NCBI RefSeq assembly: GCF_001506165.1
Contig: NZ_CP011427.1
Location: forward strand, 2,790,001 to 2,854,000
From: Pantoea vagans
GTDB lineage: Bacteria; Pseudomonadota; Gammaproteobacteria; Enterobacterales; Enterobacteriaceae
Length of the DNA stretch: 64,000 nt
Direction: 5' to 3'
Position numbers and translations under genes: made by a program. Position 1 is the first letter of the stretch. Every line of letters starts with the position of its first letter. Positions 9,316-20,417 of this stretch are shown here, in pieces. The notes under the pieces are model-generated. The model was not told the origin of the DNA and did no database searches. It worked only from the letters and a program-made list of their open reading frames with translations.

Positions 9316-10887
9316 TTATCCACGTGCTGGCTGAGTGGCCGCTTTCACGGTCTCATGATGGTAGCGGCCGGTCTTCAGGCTGCTTGGACCCAGGCGGGCA
9401 AATTTGAACATCAGGTACATTTCCGCCACCAGGAAAATCGTGTAGAGACCGCAGATCAGGATCATCGAGAACAGCAGATCGCCCACGGTCAGTGAAGAGT
9501 TCGCCACCGCAGTCGGCAGCACTTCACCAATCGCCCACGGCTGACGGCCGTATTCAGCAACGAACCAACCTGATTCGATGGCAATCCACGGCAGCGGAAT
9601 ACCATACAGTGCTGCTTTAAGTAGCCAGCGGCTCTTACCAATACGGTTACGAATCACACTCAGGAATGACAGCGCGATAATGCCCAGCAGCAGTACGCCA
9701 CACAGCACCATAATGCGGAAGGCGAAGTAGAGCGGCGCAACGCGAGGGATTGAGTCCTGTGTTGCTTTCTGAATCTGTGCTTCGGTGGCGTTCGCCACGT
9801 CCGGGGTATAACGCTTCAGCAGCAAGCCGTAGCCCAGATCCTGTTTACTGGCTTCAAATTCAGTACGAACCGCAGGATCTTTGCTGCCCGCGCGCAGTTC
9901 ATTCAGCAACGCATACGCTTTCATGCCGTTGCGAATACGCACTTCATGTTGTGACAGCAGATCTTTCAGCCCGGTGACCGGCGTATCCAAGGAACGTGTG
10001 GCGATCAGGCCCAGTAAATACGGGATCTGAATCGCATACTTGTTCTCTTGTGAATCCTGATCCGGGATACCAAACAGCGTGAACGCAGCCGGTGCCGGTT
10101 GCGTTTCCCACTCCGCTTCAATGGCGGCCAGCTTGGTTTTTTGCACGTCACCCATTTCGTAACCGGACTCATCACCCAGCACGATCACAGACAGAATCGC
10201 CGCCATACCGAAGCTGGCGGCAATACCGAATGAGCGCTTGGCAAAGGCCACATCACGACCTTTGAGCAGATACCAGGCACTGATACCCAGCACAAACATC
10301 GCACCGGCGGTATAGCCCGCCGCCACGGTGTGAACGAATTTCACCTGCGCAACCGGGTTAAGCACCAGCTCGGAGAAGCTCACCATCTCCATACGCATCG
10401 TTTCGAAATTGAACTCAGAGGCAATCGGGTTTTGCATCCAGCCGTTCGCCACCAGAATCCACAGTGCAGACATGTTGGAACCGAGCGCCACCAGCCAGGT
10501 CACGGCGAGGTGCTGGACTTTACCGAGACGATCCCAGCCAAAGAAGAACAAGCCAACAAAGGTGGATTCGAGGAAGAACGCCATCAGGCCTTCGATGGCC
10601 AGCGGCGCACCAAAGATATCGCCGACGTAGTGTGAATAGTATGACCAGTTGGTCCCGAACTGAAATTCCATGGTCAGACCGGTTGCCACACCCAGCGCAA
10701 AGTTGATACCAAACAACTTGCCCCAGAATTTGGTCATATCTTTATAAATTTGTTTCCCCGTGAGGACATATACGGTTTCCATGATCGCCAACAAAAACGC
10801 CATACCTAGCGTTAAAGGGACGAACAGGAAATGGTACATCGCCGTCAGGGCAAACTGTAAACGCGACAGCTCGACAATATCTAACAT
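9316..10887 (-). CDS. cydA: Cytochrome bd-I ubiquinol oxidase subunit I
   Basis: Catalytic subunit carrying haems b558, b595 and d. The product has 523 residues (E. coli 522). His19, in [10 protein letters not shown], matches a haem ligand. The long hydrophilic Q-loop (about residues 235-320, containing [20 protein letters not shown] and the Lys/Glu implicated in quinol oxidation) is present in its long proteobacterial form. The ATG follows AAGGAGTCATC. It leads a cydABX-ybgE operon preceded by about 630 bp with FNR-like and ArcA-like sites. Confidence 0.98.
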   Translation of the reverse strand: MLDIVELSRLQFALTAMYHFLFVPLTLGMAFLLAIMETVYVLTGKQIYKDMTKFWGKLFGINFALGVATGLTMEFQFGTNWSYYSHYVGDIFGAPLAIEGLMAFFLESTFVGLFFFGWDRLGKVQHLAVTWLVALGSNMSALWILVANGWMQNPIASEFNFETMRMEMVSFSELVLNPVAQVKFVHTVAAGYTAGAMFVLGISAWYLLKGRDVAFAKRSFGIAASFGMAAILSVIVLGDESGYEMGDVQKTKLAAIEAEWETQPAPAAFTLFGIPDQDSQENKYAIQIPYLLGLIATRSLDTPVTGLKDLLSQHEVRIRNGMKAYALLNELRAGSKDPAVRTEFEASKQDLGYGLLLKRYTPDVANATEAQIQKATQDSIPRVAPLYFAFRIMVLCGVLLLGIIALSFLSVIRNRIGKSRWLLKAALYGIPLPWIAIESGWFVAEYGRQPWAIGEVLPTAVANSSLTVGDLLFSMILICGLYTIFLVAEMYLMFKFARLGPSSLKTGRYHHETVKAATQPARG

Positions 10888-11245
10888 GATGACTCCTTGC
10901 TCCTCGCATGAATTTACTCTGCGGCTGACAACGGTAAACAGCGAACATTGACGTGCAGAATAAGATCCAGGAACGACTGATTATTGATTCCAGTTTTATT
11001 ACTGACATAACAGAGAAATCTGTAGCCCGAAATGAAAGAGTAACAGGGGTGAAAATTCCCCGAAAAACCGATCGCTTCAGTCTTTGTCGAGCAGGAGAGT
11101 GATGAGTGGAGGCGACAGAATTGCGCTAGCAACGCCTGACACAAACTCCTGAAAAATGACGATAATGACTGAATTGATGCAGCGCAATTTATACCGTTTG
11201 CCGTGCGTGAAGCCAGCAGTAAAGTTTGTTATATCTCGCGTTTTA

Positions 11246-11259
11246 TTGATCTGGATTAA
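11246..11259. promoter_or_regulatory. Putative FNR box upstream of cydA
   Basis: TTGAT-CTGG-ATTAA matches the FNR consensus TTGAT-N4-ATCAA at 9 of 10 positions. FNR represses cydAB in E. coli under strict anaerobiosis. Confidence 0.5.
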
Positions 11260-11296
11260 CACAATAATTTTCCAGATGTGTAGTGTTAGAGTCGTT

Positions 11297-11311
11297 GTTA
11301 ATTAGTTGTCA
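11297..11311. promoter_or_regulatory. Putative ArcA box upstream of cydA
   Basis: GTTAATTAGTTGTCA matches the 15-bp ArcA consensus GTTAATTAAATGTTA at 12 of 15 positions and lies about 410 bp upstream of cydA. ArcA activates cydAB microaerobically in E. coli. Short AT-rich motifs occur by chance, so this rests on context. Confidence 0.5.
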
Positions 11312-11521
11312 TAAACGGGTGATGTAATTAAGAAAATAATTACTTTTCCCGCATTTTATTAACCTTCATACGAGATGTAGTGCGTTAATTTCTCTTCAGA
11401 AATCACGCCTTTTTTCCTTTCTTTACTTAACCAACACCGTAAGCATAGCCGCGGATTTTCAACCCGTTGCCTTTTTTCCCCTGCTTTTTGCGTGGCTAAG
11501 CTGCGCACATCTCTTCAGACA

Positions 11522-11570
11522 TAAAAAAAGGCCACCCGAAGGTGGCCTCTTGGCATCACAACGTGATGGC
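11522..11570 (-). ncRNA. sucD 3'UTR with terminator; candidate SdhX-like sRNA
   Basis: Immediately after the sucD stop, the minus strand reads a first hairpin CATCAC-GTT-GTGATG (11568-11554). A second hairpin, GGCCACC-TTCG-GGTGGCC (11547-11530), is followed by seven Ts. The second is a clear intrinsic terminator for sdhCDAB-sucABCD. In E. coli the 3' end of this operon is released as the Hfq-dependent sRNA SdhX. The layout here is compatible with that, but the sequence was not compared. Confidence 0.5.
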
Positions 11571-12446
11571 TTATTTGATTGGCAGAACCGCTTTAACCGC
11601 GTCACCAATGTCAGCCAAGCTGCGCACGGTTTTCACACCGGCAGCTTCCAGCGCAGCAAACTTCTCATCCGCGGTACCTTTACCACCGGCAATGATGGCG
11701 CCTGCGTGACCCATACGTTTGCCTTTCGGTGCAGTCACACCCGCGATGTAGCCAACAACTGGCTTGGTCACGTGCTCTTTGATGAAGGCAGCGGCTTCTT
11801 CTTCTGCGCTACCACCGATCTCACCGATCATCACGATCACTTCAGTCTGTGGATCGTCCTGGAACATTTTCAGGATATCGATGAAGTTAGAGCCTGGGAT
11901 CGGGTCACCACCGATACCGACGCAGGTTGACTGGCCGTAGCCGATGTCAGTGGTCTGCTTAACCGCTTCATAGGTCAGGGTGCCTGAACGTGACACGATA
12001 CCTACGCGGCCTGGCTGGTGAATGTGACCTGGCATGATACCGATCTTACATTCGCCTGGGGTGATCACGCCTGGGCAGTTCGGGCCGATCATGCGCACAC
12101 CAGCTTCATCCAGCTTCACTTTCACAGTCAGCATATCCAGTGTAGGGATACCTTCGGTGATGGTGATGATCAGTTTGATGCCTGCGTCGATCGCTTCCAG
12201 GATACCGTCTTTGCAGAAAGGTGCTGGAACGTAAATCACGGTCGCAGTCGCGCCAGTGGCTTCTACTGCTTCACGCACGGTGTTAAAGACTGGCAGACCC
12301 AGATGCGTGGTGCCGCCTTTGCCTGGCGTTACACCGCCAACCAGCTGCGTACCATAGGCCAAAGCCTGCTCAGAGTGGAAAGTCCCCTGGCCGCCGGTGA
12401 AACCCTGGCAAATGACTTTGGTGTTTTTGTCGATAAGAATGGACAT
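11571..12446 (-). CDS. sucD: Succinyl-CoA synthetase alpha subunit
   Basis: TCA-cycle enzyme subunit that, with SucC, converts succinyl-CoA to succinate with formation of a nucleoside triphosphate. It has 291 residues (E. coli 289). The N-terminal CoA-binding Rossmann domain begins [18 protein letters not shown]. The phosphorylated active-site His lies in [15 protein letters not shown]. Its start overlaps the sucC stop by one base. It is the last gene of the operon and is followed by a strong terminator. Confidence 0.98.
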   Translation of the reverse strand: MSILIDKNTKVICQGFTGGQGTFHSEQALAYGTQLVGGVTPGKGGTTHLGLPVFNTVREAVEATGATATVIYVPAPFCKDGILEAIDAGIKLIITITEGIPTLDMLTVKVKLDEAGVRMIGPNCPGVITPGECKIGIMPGHIHQPGRVGIVSRSGTLTYEAVKQTTDIGYGQSTCVGIGGDPIPGSNFIDILKMFQDDPQTEVIVMIGEIGGSAEEEAAAFIKEHVTKPVVGYIAGVTAPKGKRMGHAGAIIAGGKGTADEKFAALEAAGVKTVRSLADIGDAVKAVLPIK

Positions 12447-13612
12447 TATTTACCCTCCGCGGCAGCAACAACACGCTGCGCTGCGTCTGTCAGGCTGGTT
12501 GCTGCAATGATGTTCAGACCGCTGTCGGCCAGTTTCTTCGCGCCCAGCTCGGCGTTGTTACCTTCCAGACGTACCACGACTGGCACGTTCACACCCACTT
12601 CTGCTACAGCACCGATGATGCCGTCTGCGATCAGGTCGCAACGCACGATGCCGCCGAAGATGTTAACGAATACCGCTTTAACGGCATCGTCAGACAAGAT
12701 GATTTTGAAGGCTTCGGTCACGCGCTCTTTAGTTGCGCCGCCGCCGACATCGAGGAAGTTAGCAGGCTGACCACCGTGGTGTTTCACGATGTCCATGGTG
12801 CCCATCGCCAGACCGGCGCCGTTCACCATACAGCCGATGTTGCCATCCAGCGCAACGTAGTTCAGTTCCCACTGCGTTGCGTGTGCTTCACGTGGATCTT
12901 CCTGGCTTGGATCGCGCATTTCACGCAGCTCAGGCTGGCGGAACAGGGCGTTACCGTCTGCGCCCAGTTTGCCATCGAGGCAGATCAGGTCGCCCTGCTT
13001 GGTGATAACCAGCGGGTTGATCTCAACCATCGCCAGGTCGCGCTCCAGGAACATGGTCGCCAGACCCATGAAGATTTTGGTGAACTGGCTGACTTGCTTA
13101 CCAGACAGACCCAGTTTGAACGCCAGCTCACGGCCTTGATAAGGCTGTGGACCTGCCAGCGGATCCAACGCCATTTTGTGGATCAGGTGCGGGGTTTCTT
13201 CCGCCACTTTCTCAATTTCCACGCCGCCTTCAGTTGAAGCCATGAAGATCACGCGACGGGTAGCACGGTCAACAACCGCACCCAGATACAGCTCCTGATC
13301 GATGTCAGTCGCGGCTTCAACCAGAATCTGGTTGACTGGCTGACCATCAGCATCAGTTTGGTAGGTCACCAGACGCTTGCCCAACCAATGCTCAGCAAAT
13401 GCACGGATATCTTCCTTGCTGTTCACCACTTTCACGCCGCCCGCTTTACCGCGGCCACCGGCATGAACCTGACATTTTACTACCCACGGGCCCGCACCAA
13501 TTTTAGAGGCGGCTTCTTCTGCTTCACGTGGCGTAGCGCAGGCGTAACCAGTAGGAGCTGGCATGCCATAGCGAGCAAACAGCTGCTTCGCCTGGTATTC
13601 ATGTAAGTTCAT
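12446..13612 (-). CDS. sucC: Succinyl-CoA synthetase beta subunit
   Basis: ATP-grasp subunit that binds the nucleotide and confers succinate specificity. The 388-residue product (same as E. coli) begins [20 protein letters not shown]. Visible motifs are the Gly-rich [13 protein letters not shown] nucleotide-binding loop, [19 protein letters not shown] with metal ligands, and the C-terminal ligase domain [18 protein letters not shown]. It is 61 bp after sucB and overlaps sucD. Confidence 0.98.
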   Translation of the reverse strand: MNLHEYQAKQLFARYGMPAPTGYACATPREAEEAASKIGAGPWVVKCQVHAGGRGKAGGVKVVNSKEDIRAFAEHWLGKRLVTYQTDADGQPVNQILVEAATDIDQELYLGAVVDRATRRVIFMASTEGGVEIEKVAEETPHLIHKMALDPLAGPQPYQGRELAFKLGLSGKQVSQFTKIFMGLATMFLERDLAMVEINPLVITKQGDLICLDGKLGADGNALFRQPELREMRDPSQEDPREAHATQWELNYVALDGNIGCMVNGAGLAMGTMDIVKHHGGQPANFLDVGGGATKERVTEAFKIILSDDAVKAVFVNIFGGIVRCDLIADGIIGAVAEVGVNVPVVVRLEGNNAELGAKKLADSGLNIIAATSLTDAAQRVVAAAEGK

Positions 13613-13673
13613 GATGTTCTATCCATTCAGATATGAGTTTGGGCGCACTTAAATGCAGTGCGCCCGGCGAAAA

Positions 13674-14888
13674 TTAGACATCCAGCAGCAGACGCGCCGG
13701 ATCTTCCAGCATCTCTTTGACCGCGACCAGGTAGCCAACGGATTCACGACCATCAATCAGACGGTGGTCATAAGAGAGCGCCAGATACATCATTGGCAGG
13801 ATCACCACCTGACCATTAACCGCCATTGGGCGCTCTTTGATCGCGTGCATACCCAGGATGGCGCTCTGCGGTGGGTTGATGATCGGCGTTGACATCAGGG
13901 AACCGAACACACCACCGTTGGTGATGGTGAAGTTACCGCCAGTCAGCTCTTCAACTGTCAGCTTGCCGTCACGGCCTTTCACTGCCAGTTCTTTAATTTT
14001 CTTCTCGATGTCCGCCATGCTCAGCGCGTCAACATCTTTCAGCACCGGGGTCACCAGACCGCGCGGGGTTGAAACCGCGATGCTGACGTCGAAGTAGTTG
14101 TGGTAAACCACATCTTCGCCATCGATAGACGCATTCACTTCTGGGAAGCGTTTCAGTGCTTCAACCACCGCTTTGATGTAGAAGGACATGAAGCCCAGAC
14201 GCACACCGTGACGTTTTTCAAACGCGTCGCCGTACTGCTTACGCAGATCCATGATCGGCTTCATGTTGATTTCGTTGAAGGTGGTCAGCATCGCGGTGCT
14301 GTTTTTCGCTTCCAGCAGACGCTCCGCCACACGCTTACGCAGACGCGTCATTGGCACGCGCTTCTCGCTGCGGTTAGCCACAGCAGCCTGCGGTGCAGCA
14401 GCAGCAGGAGCCGCTTTCGCGCCATCCGCTTTCTTCGCCACGTGTTTTTCCACGTCTTCGCGGGTCAAACGGCCGCCGACGCCGGTGCCTTTAATCTGGC
14501 TCGCGTCGAGGTTGTTTTCCGCAATCAGGCGGCGAACCGCTGGGCTCAGCGCATCGTTGCTCTCTTCTTCCAGAGAAGCGGTCTTACGCTGTTCTGGGGT
14601 GGCTTCTTTGCTCTCTACTTTCGCAGAGGTCTCTTTACCACCGCTGTTGCCTTCAACCAGGCGACCCAACAGCTGACGCGAGGTAACGGTCGCGCCTTCA
14701 TCTTCCAACACAGCTTCCAGTACGCCGTCTGCTGAAGCAGGCACTTCCAGCACAACTTTGTCGGTTTCAATCTCAACCAGTACTTCATCGCGACTCACTG
14801 CGTCGCCGGGTTTTTTGTGCCAGGTTGCAACCGTTGCGTCCGCTACGGATTCAGGCAAATCGGGAACCAGAATTTCTACGCTACTCAT
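13674..14888 (-). CDS. sucB: 2-oxoglutarate dehydrogenase E2, dihydrolipoyl succinyltransferase
   Basis: Core of the 2-oxoglutarate dehydrogenase complex; it transfers the succinyl group from lipoate to CoA. The 404-residue product (E. coli 405) has a single lipoyl domain with the modified Lys in [11 protein letters not shown] (about residue 44). A charged linker follows, then a peripheral subunit-binding domain ([22 protein letters not shown], about 117-150), an Ala/Pro linker and the catalytic domain with the C-terminal active-site His in [12 protein letters not shown]. It lies 15 bp after sucA. Confidence 0.98.
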   Translation of the reverse strand: MSSVEILVPDLPESVADATVATWHKKPGDAVSRDEVLVEIETDKVVLEVPASADGVLEAVLEDEGATVTSRQLLGRLVEGNSGGKETSAKVESKEATPEQRKTASLEEESNDALSPAVRRLIAENNLDASQIKGTGVGGRLTREDVEKHVAKKADGAKAAPAAAAPQAAVANRSEKRVPMTRLRKRVAERLLEAKNSTAMLTTFNEINMKPIMDLRKQYGDAFEKRHGVRLGFMSFYIKAVVEALKRFPEVNASIDGEDVVYHNYFDVSIAVSTPRGLVTPVLKDVDALSMADIEKKIKELAVKGRDGKLTVEELTGGNFTITNGGVFGSLMSTPIINPPQSAILGMHAIKERPMAVNGQVVILPMMYLALSYDHRLIDGRESVGYLVAVKEMLEDPARLLLDV

Positions 14889-14903
14889 TTTCTTTCCTTT
14901 TAA

Positions 14904-17711
14904 TTAACCAAGGTTCAGCGCGTCGTTAACCAGGTCTTGCTGCTGTTGTTGATGTACGGACATGTAGCCCACGGCTGGTGAAGCAGAAGCCGGACGACCT
15001 GCATAACGCAGTGACGCACCGAATGGAACCACTTCGCGGAAATGATGCTGACTGCAATACCATGCGCCCTGATTCAGTGGCTCTTCCTGACACCAGACGA
15101 AATCCTGCACATGTGCATAATTTTTCAGAACGTCCTGCACCACTTTGTGCGGGAACGGATAGAGCTGCTCGATACGCACGATGGCCACATCGGTCTGCTC
15201 ATTCTTGCGACGCTGTTCCAGCAGGTCGTAATAAACCTTACCGGAACACATCACGACGCGTTTCACCTGCTTCGGATCCAGATCGTCGATCTCGCCAATC
15301 GCCGGTTGGAAAGCACCGTTAGCCAGTTCTTCCAGGGTGGAGACCGCCAGCGGGTGGCGCAGCAGCGATTTCGGTGACATCACAATCAGTGGACGACGCA
15401 TACCGCGCAGCGCCTGACGACGCAGCATGTGGTAAACCTGCGCAGGCGTTGAAGGCACGCACACCTGCATATTCTGTTCAGCACAGAGTTGCAGATAACG
15501 TTCCAGACGTGCAGAGGAGTGCTCTGGGCCCTGGCCTTCATAGCCATGCGGCAGCAGCATCACCAGGCCACACATACGGCCCCACTTCTGTTCGCCGGAG
15601 CTGATGAACTGGTCAATAACCACCTGTGCACCGTTGGCGAAGTCGCCGAACTGCGCTTCCCAAATGGTCAGCACGCGCGGTTCTGCCGTGGCATAACCGT
15701 ATTCAAAGGCCAGTACTGCTTCTTCAGACAGTACGGAGTCCCAGACTTTGAACTGTCCCTGACCATTATGGATATGGTGCAGCGGCGTATAGGTTGAGCC
15801 GTTGGTCTGGTTGTGAATCACCGCATGACGGTGGAAGAAGGTGCCACGACCGGAGTCTTCGCCTGACAAACGAACCGGGATGCCTTCATCGACCAGCGTT
15901 GCATACGCCAGGTTCTCAGCGCCGCCCCAGTCAAACAGTTTGTTGCCTTCCGCCATCTCTTTACGATCGTTGTAGATCTTAGCGACGCGCGACTGCACTT
16001 CAACCGCTTCCGGAATGCTACTGATGCGACGTGCCAGTTCTTGCACGCGCTTCAGTTCGACCGTTTCTGGATAGCTTTCGTCCCACTCGTGGTTCAGATA
16101 CGGCGACCAGGTGAAGGAGTGCAGGCTCATCGGACGCCATTCTGGCACCACGCACTCGCCTTCATCCAACGCATCGCGGTACAGATTGACCAGCTCGGTG
16201 GCATCTTCCAGCGTTGCGACGCCTTCGCTTTCCAGCTGATCGGCATAGATTTTACGCGGCGTTGGGTGCTTTTTGATTTTCTGATACATCAGCGGCTGTG
16301 TTGCACTTGGCTCGTCCGCTTCGTTATGGCCGTGACGGCGATAACACACCAGATCGATGAACACATCGCGTTTGAAGGTATTACGGTAGTCCAGCGCCAG
16401 GCGCGTCACGAAGGCAACCGCTTCCGGGTCATCCGCGTTCACGTGGAAGATCGGGGCCAGAACCATTTTACCGATGTCAGTACAGTAAGGCGTTGAACGC
16501 GCATCTTTCGGGTTGGAGGTGGTAAAGCCAACCTGGTTGTTGATGACGATGCGAACGGTACCGCCCACTTCATAACCACGCGCCTGCGACATGTTCAGGG
16601 TTTCTTGCACCACACCCTGACCAATGACCGCGGCATCACCGTGGATGGTGATCGGCAGAACTTTGTTGCTGCTTGGCTCAGCCAGACGATCCAGACGCGC
16701 ACGCACCGAGCCCATAACTACCGGGCTAACGATTTCAAGGTGCGACGGGTTGAACGCCAGCGCCAGGTGTACCAGGCCGCCTTCGGTTTCCACGTCAGAT
16801 GAGAAGCCCATGTGGTACTTCACGTCACCGGTGCCGAGGTGCTCTTTGTGCTTGCCAGAGAATTCATCGAACAGATCCTGCGGCTTTTTACCCAGTACGT
16901 TGATCAGCACGTTGAGACGGCCACGGTGCGCCATCCCCAGTACCACTTCACGGGTACCGCTTTTGCCCGCATGACGAATCATTTCACGCAGCATTGGCAC
17001 CAGTGCATCACCACCTTCCAGCGAGAAGCGTTTCGCGCCAGGGAATTTTGCACCAAGGTATTTTTCCAGACCTTCTGCCGCAGTCAGCTCTTTCAGGAAA
17101 CCTTTTTTCTCGTCGCTGCTGAAAGACGCATGGCCCACCACGGATTCAAGACGCTGCTGGATCCAGCGCTTCTCATCGGTGTTGTTGATGTGCATGTACT
17201 CTGCACCAATCGAGCCACAATAAGTCTGCTGCAGTGCCGCGAACAGATCAGCCAGCTTCATGGTCTCTTTGCCGATGGCAAAAGAGCCTACGTTAAAGCT
17301 TTCCTGAAAATCGGCGTCGGTCAGGTCGTGATAAGCCGGATCGAGATCCGCCACGCGATCCTGTTTCCACAGGCCAAGCGGATCGAGGTTAGCGTGCTGA
17401 TGGCCGCGGAAGCGGAACGCATTGATCAGCTGCAGCACTTTAACCTGTTTGGAATTGGTGGCCGGATCGGTGACTGAGGATGTGTAACGGGTCGCATCTT
17501 TTGCCAGGCGGCGGAAGTAATCACGCGTGGTGGAGTGAAATTGCTCAGGTTTCACGCCAGTGCCGGGCAGCTGTTGGAACAGCTCGCGCCACATTTCATC
17601 AACTGAGTCAGGATCGGTCAGGAAATCCTCATAGAGTTGCTCTATGTAGGATTGGTTCGCGCCGGCCAGCCAGGAGGAGTCCAGCCAGGGTTTCATCGCG
17701 CTGTTCTGCAT
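14904..17711 (-). CDS. sucA: 2-oxoglutarate dehydrogenase E1
   Basis: Thiamine-diphosphate decarboxylase that oxidises 2-oxoglutarate and succinylates the lipoyl arm of SucB. The 935-residue product (E. coli 933) begins MQNSAMKPWLDSSWLAGANQ. Motifs include GMAHRGRLNVL, the ThDP/Mg region GDAAVIGQGVVQETLNMSQ, CYRRHGHNEADEPSATQP, and LLPHGYEGQGPEHSSARLER in the C-terminal half. It follows sdhB after a 208-bp gap holding a long hairpin. The organisation sdhCDAB-sucABCD is as in E. coli. Confidence 0.98.
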   Translation of the reverse strand: MQNSAMKPWLDSSWLAGANQSYIEQLYEDFLTDPDSVDEMWRELFQQLPGTGVKPEQFHSTTRDYFRRLAKDATRYTSSVTDPATNSKQVKVLQLINAFRFRGHQHANLDPLGLWKQDRVADLDPAYHDLTDADFQESFNVGSFAIGKETMKLADLFAALQQTYCGSIGAEYMHINNTDEKRWIQQRLESVVGHASFSSDEKKGFLKELTAAEGLEKYLGAKFPGAKRFSLEGGDALVPMLREMIRHAGKSGTREVVLGMAHRGRLNVLINVLGKKPQDLFDEFSGKHKEHLGTGDVKYHMGFSSDVETEGGLVHLALAFNPSHLEIVSPVVMGSVRARLDRLAEPSSNKVLPITIHGDAAVIGQGVVQETLNMSQARGYEVGGTVRIVINNQVGFTTSNPKDARSTPYCTDIGKMVLAPIFHVNADDPEAVAFVTRLALDYRNTFKRDVFIDLVCYRRHGHNEADEPSATQPLMYQKIKKHPTPRKIYADQLESEGVATLEDATELVNLYRDALDEGECVVPEWRPMSLHSFTWSPYLNHEWDESYPETVELKRVQELARRISSIPEAVEVQSRVAKIYNDRKEMAEGNKLFDWGGAENLAYATLVDEGIPVRLSGEDSGRGTFFHRHAVIHNQTNGSTYTPLHHIHNGQGQFKVWDSVLSEEAVLAFEYGYATAEPRVLTIWEAQFGDFANGAQVVIDQFISSGEQKWGRMCGLVMLLPHGYEGQGPEHSSARLERYLQLCAEQNMQVCVPSTPAQVYHMLRRQALRGMRRPLIVMSPKSLLRHPLAVSTLEELANGAFQPAIGEIDDLDPKQVKRVVMCSGKVYYDLLEQRRKNEQTDVAIVRIEQLYPFPHKVVQDVLKNYAHVQDFVWCQEEPLNQGAWYCSQHHFREVVPFGASLRYAGRPASASPAVGYMSVHQQQQQDLVNDALNLG

Positions 17712-17828
17712 TGTGATCCCTTAAGCATTAATCTGCTTTTTATGAGGTTTCATTTGTTGCCGCTTTCGCGGCTTGCCGTAGTGAGTTCAGCGATACGAAC
17801 CTGTGCGCAAAAGCCGCCTGGCCCGTAA

Positions 17829-17876
17829 GGGAACCTTTATAAGCGTGGTCAGTACCGCGCTTATAGAGGCTTCCGT
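17829..17876 (-). other. Long hairpin in the sdhB-sucA intergenic region
   Basis: A 12-bp stem with one T-G pair (TATAAGCGTGGT / ACCGCGCTTATA) and a CAGT loop spans 17838-17865, and flanking bases extend it imperfectly. There is no T-run after it on either strand, so it is not an ordinary terminator. It may be a processing or stability element between the sdh and suc parts of the transcript. Confidence 0.55.
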
Positions 17877-17919
17877 AAACTGCCGGGAACCTCAGTTCCC
17901 GGACAGTGACTTCTGTTTG

Positions 17920-18636
17920 TTACGCCCCGCGTTGCAGCAGCATCGATTTAATATGACCGATGGCGCGCGTTGGGTTTAGTCCTTTTGGGCACACGCTCAC
18001 ACAGTTCATGATGCTGTGACAGCGGAATACACTGAAAGCATCGTTCATGTTGTCGAGACGCGCATCCGTTTCGGTATCGCGGCTGTCGATCAGGAAACGA
18101 TACGCTGCCAGCAGGCCAGCCGGACCGATGAACTTGTCTGGGTTCCACCAGAATGATGGGCACGAGGTCGAGCAGCACGCACACAAAATACACTCGTACA
18201 AACCATCCAGATGTTCACGCTCTGCCGGGCTCTGCAGGTGCTCGCGCGCTGGAGGATTTTCTCCATTATTCAACAAGAAAGGCTTAATCTTCTCATACTG
18301 CGCGTAGAATTGCCCCATATCTACCACCAGGTCGCGGATAACCGGCAGACCAGGCAGTGGACGGATAACAATTTTCTTGGTGCCGTTGCCCAGCGCCGAG
18401 ACCGGCGTGATACAAGCCAGACCATTTTTGCCGTTCATATTCAGACCGTCTGAACCACACACGCCTTCACGGCATGAGCGACGGAAGGCCAGCGTTGGGT
18501 CCTTCTCTTTCAAACGGATCAGCGCGTCCAGCAGCATCATGTCGCGACCATCTTCGGATTCCAGGGTGTACTCCTGCATCCGCGGTTTGTCATCGACTTC
18601 CGGGTTGTAACGATAGATAGAAAATTCGAGTCTCAT
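17920..18636 (-). CDS. sdhB: Succinate dehydrogenase iron-sulfur subunit
   Basis: Carries electrons from the SdhA flavin to quinone through three Fe-S centres. The 238-residue product matches E. coli in length. The N-terminal ferredoxin domain has CREGVCGSDGLNMNG for the [2Fe-2S] centre. The C-terminal domain has CILCACCSTSCPSFWW and CHSIMNCVSVCPKGLNP for the [4Fe-4S] and [3Fe-4S] centres. It lies 14 bp after sdhA. Confidence 0.98.
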   Translation of the reverse strand: MRLEFSIYRYNPEVDDKPRMQEYTLESEDGRDMMLLDALIRLKEKDPTLAFRRSCREGVCGSDGLNMNGKNGLACITPVSALGNGTKKIVIRPLPGLPVIRDLVVDMGQFYAQYEKIKPFLLNNGENPPAREHLQSPAEREHLDGLYECILCACCSTSCPSFWWNPDKFIGPAGLLAAYRFLIDSRDTETDARLDNMNDAFSVFRCHSIMNCVSVCPKGLNPTRAIGHIKSMLLQRGA

Positions 18637-18650
18637 GATGATCTCCGCAA

Positions 18651-20417
18651 TTAGTAGGTACGCGCTTTCGGCGGGAAGGCCGCACGCAGTTTCGGTTGCA
18701 TGTTCACCTCACGGCGCGTCATGCTTTCCGTTTGCGGAACATAGAGGCTGTGGCACAGCCAGTTGGCATCATCACGTTCCGGGTAGTCGAAGCGGCTGTG
18801 AGCGCCACGGCTTTCGGTACGGAAGTTAGCGGCAACCGCAGTGGCGTAAGCGGTTTCCATCAGATTATCCAGCTCAAGGCATTCGATACGCTGCGTGTTG
18901 AAATCTGGCGAACGGTCATCAAGACGCGCTGACTTCAGACGCTCACGAATCACTTTCAGCTCTTCCAGACCTTCACGCATTGCGTCACCTTCACGGAACA
19001 CCGAGAAGTTGTTCTGCATGCAGCGCTGCAACGCTTTGCGGATTTCAACCGGGTCTTCACCCGTGGTGTTGTTTTCCCAGCGATTGAAACGTGCCATGGC
19101 GGCATCGATGTTTTCCTGCGTGGCTTCACGCAGTTCGCCCTGCTCTTCAATACATTCCAGCAGATGCACACCGGCCGCACGACCGAATACCACCAGGTCC
19201 AGCAGTGAGTTACCGCCCAGACGGTTAGCGCCGTGTACCGATACGCAGGCGATTTCGCCTACAGCGAACAGGCCCGGAATCACTTCATCTTCGCCCTGCT
19301 CGTTCACGCGCAGCGCCTGACCGGTGACTTTGGTCGGCACGCCGCCCATCATGTAGTGACAGGTAGGGATAACCGGAATCGGCTCTTTAATCGGATCGAC
19401 GTGAGCAAAGGTACGCGACAGTTCAAGGATACCCGGCAGGCGGGACTCCAGCACTTCAGCACCCAGATGGTCGAGTTTCAGCTTGATATGCGGGCCCCAT
19501 GGACCATCGCAACCACGACCTTCACGAATTTCAACCATCATCGAACGGGCAACCACGTCACGACCGGCCAGATCTTTGGCGTTCGGCGCGTAACGTTCCA
19601 TGAAACGTTCACCGTGTTTGTTCAGCAGGTAACCACCCTCGCCGCGGCACCCTTCGGTAACCAACACGCCCGCACCGGCGATGCCGGTTGGGTGGAACTG
19701 CCACATTTCCATATCCTGCACGGGTACGCCCGCACGCAGCGCCATACCGACGCCGTCACCGGTGTTGATGTGAGCATTGGTGGTGGACTGATAAATACGA
19801 CCCGCGCCGCCGGTTGCCAGGATAGTGGCCTTAGCTTTGAAGTAGACGGTTTCGCCAGTTTCCATGCAGATTGCGGTACAACCAACAATCGCACCGTCTT
19901 CGTTTTTCACCAGATCCAGCGCATACCACTCGGAGAAGATGGTGGTTTTGTTTTTCAGGTTCTGCTGATACAGGGTATGCAACAGTGCGTGGCCCGTACG
20001 GTCGGCTGCCGCAGCGGTACGCGCCGCCTGCTCACCGCCGAAGTTTTTCGACTGACCACCAAACGGACGCTGATACACGCGGCCGTCATCAAGACGTGAG
20101 AAAGGCAGACCCATGTGTTCCAATTCCAGAATCGCTTCTGGACCGACGTGACACATATATTCGATCGCGTCCTGGTCACCGATGTAGTCGGAGCCTTTGA
20201 CGGTGTCATACATATGCCATTCCCAGTTATCGTCATGGGTGTTACCCAGCGCAACGGTGATACCGCCCTGCGCAGATACGGTATGAGAACGGGTCGGGAA
20301 AACTTTGGATAACAGGGCACAGGTCTGGCCCGATTGGGAGATTTGCAGAGCCGCGCGCATTCCCGCGCCACCCGCGCCGATCACCACGGCATCAAATTCT
20401 CTGACTGGCAAACTCAT
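18651..20417 (-). CDS. sdhA: Succinate dehydrogenase flavoprotein subunit
   Basis: Oxidises succinate to fumarate at a covalently bound FAD on the cytoplasmic face of the membrane. The product has 588 residues, as in E. coli. The dinucleotide-binding motif is [14 protein letters not shown]. His45, in [11 protein letters not shown], is the FAD attachment residue. The substrate-binding region includes [21 protein letters not shown] and [21 protein letters not shown]. The start directly abuts the sdhD stop and is 14 bp upstream of sdhB. Confidence 0.98.
   Translation of the reverse strand: MSLPVREFDAVVIGAGGAGMRAALQISQSGQTCALLSKVFPTRSHTVSAQGGITVALGNTHDDNWEWHMYDTVKGSDYIGDQDAIEYMCHVGPEAILELEHMGLPFSRLDDGRVYQRPFGGQSKNFGGEQAARTAAAADRTGHALLHTLYQQNLKNKTTIFSEWYALDLVKNEDGAIVGCTAICMETGETVYFKAKATILATGGAGRIYQSTTNAHINTGDGVGMALRAGVPVQDMEMWQFHPTGIAGAGVLVTEGCRGEGGYLLNKHGERFMERYAPNAKDLAGRDVVARSMMVEIREGRGCDGPWGPHIKLKLDHLGAEVLESRLPGILELSRTFAHVDPIKEPIPVIPTCHYMMGGVPTKVTGQALRVNEQGEDEVIPGLFAVGEIACVSVHGANRLGGNSLLDLVVFGRAAGVHLLECIEEQGELREATQENIDAAMARFNRWENNTTGEDPVEIRKALQRCMQNNFSVFREGDAMREGLEELKVIRERLKSARLDDRSPDFNTQRIECLELDNLMETAYATAVAANFRTESRGAHSRFDYPERDDANWLCHSLYVPQTESMTRREVNMQPKLRAAFPPKARTY

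Larger units (their letters stand above)
10888..11522 (-). promoter_or_regulatory. cydA upstream region (no gene seen)
   Basis: The 635 bp between cydA and the suc terminator is AT-rich and holds no convincing gene. E. coli cydA is likewise preceded by a long, multi-promoter control region acted on by ArcA and FNR. Two site-like sequences are listed separately. I could not assign a single -10/-35 pair with confidence. Confidence 0.6.
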
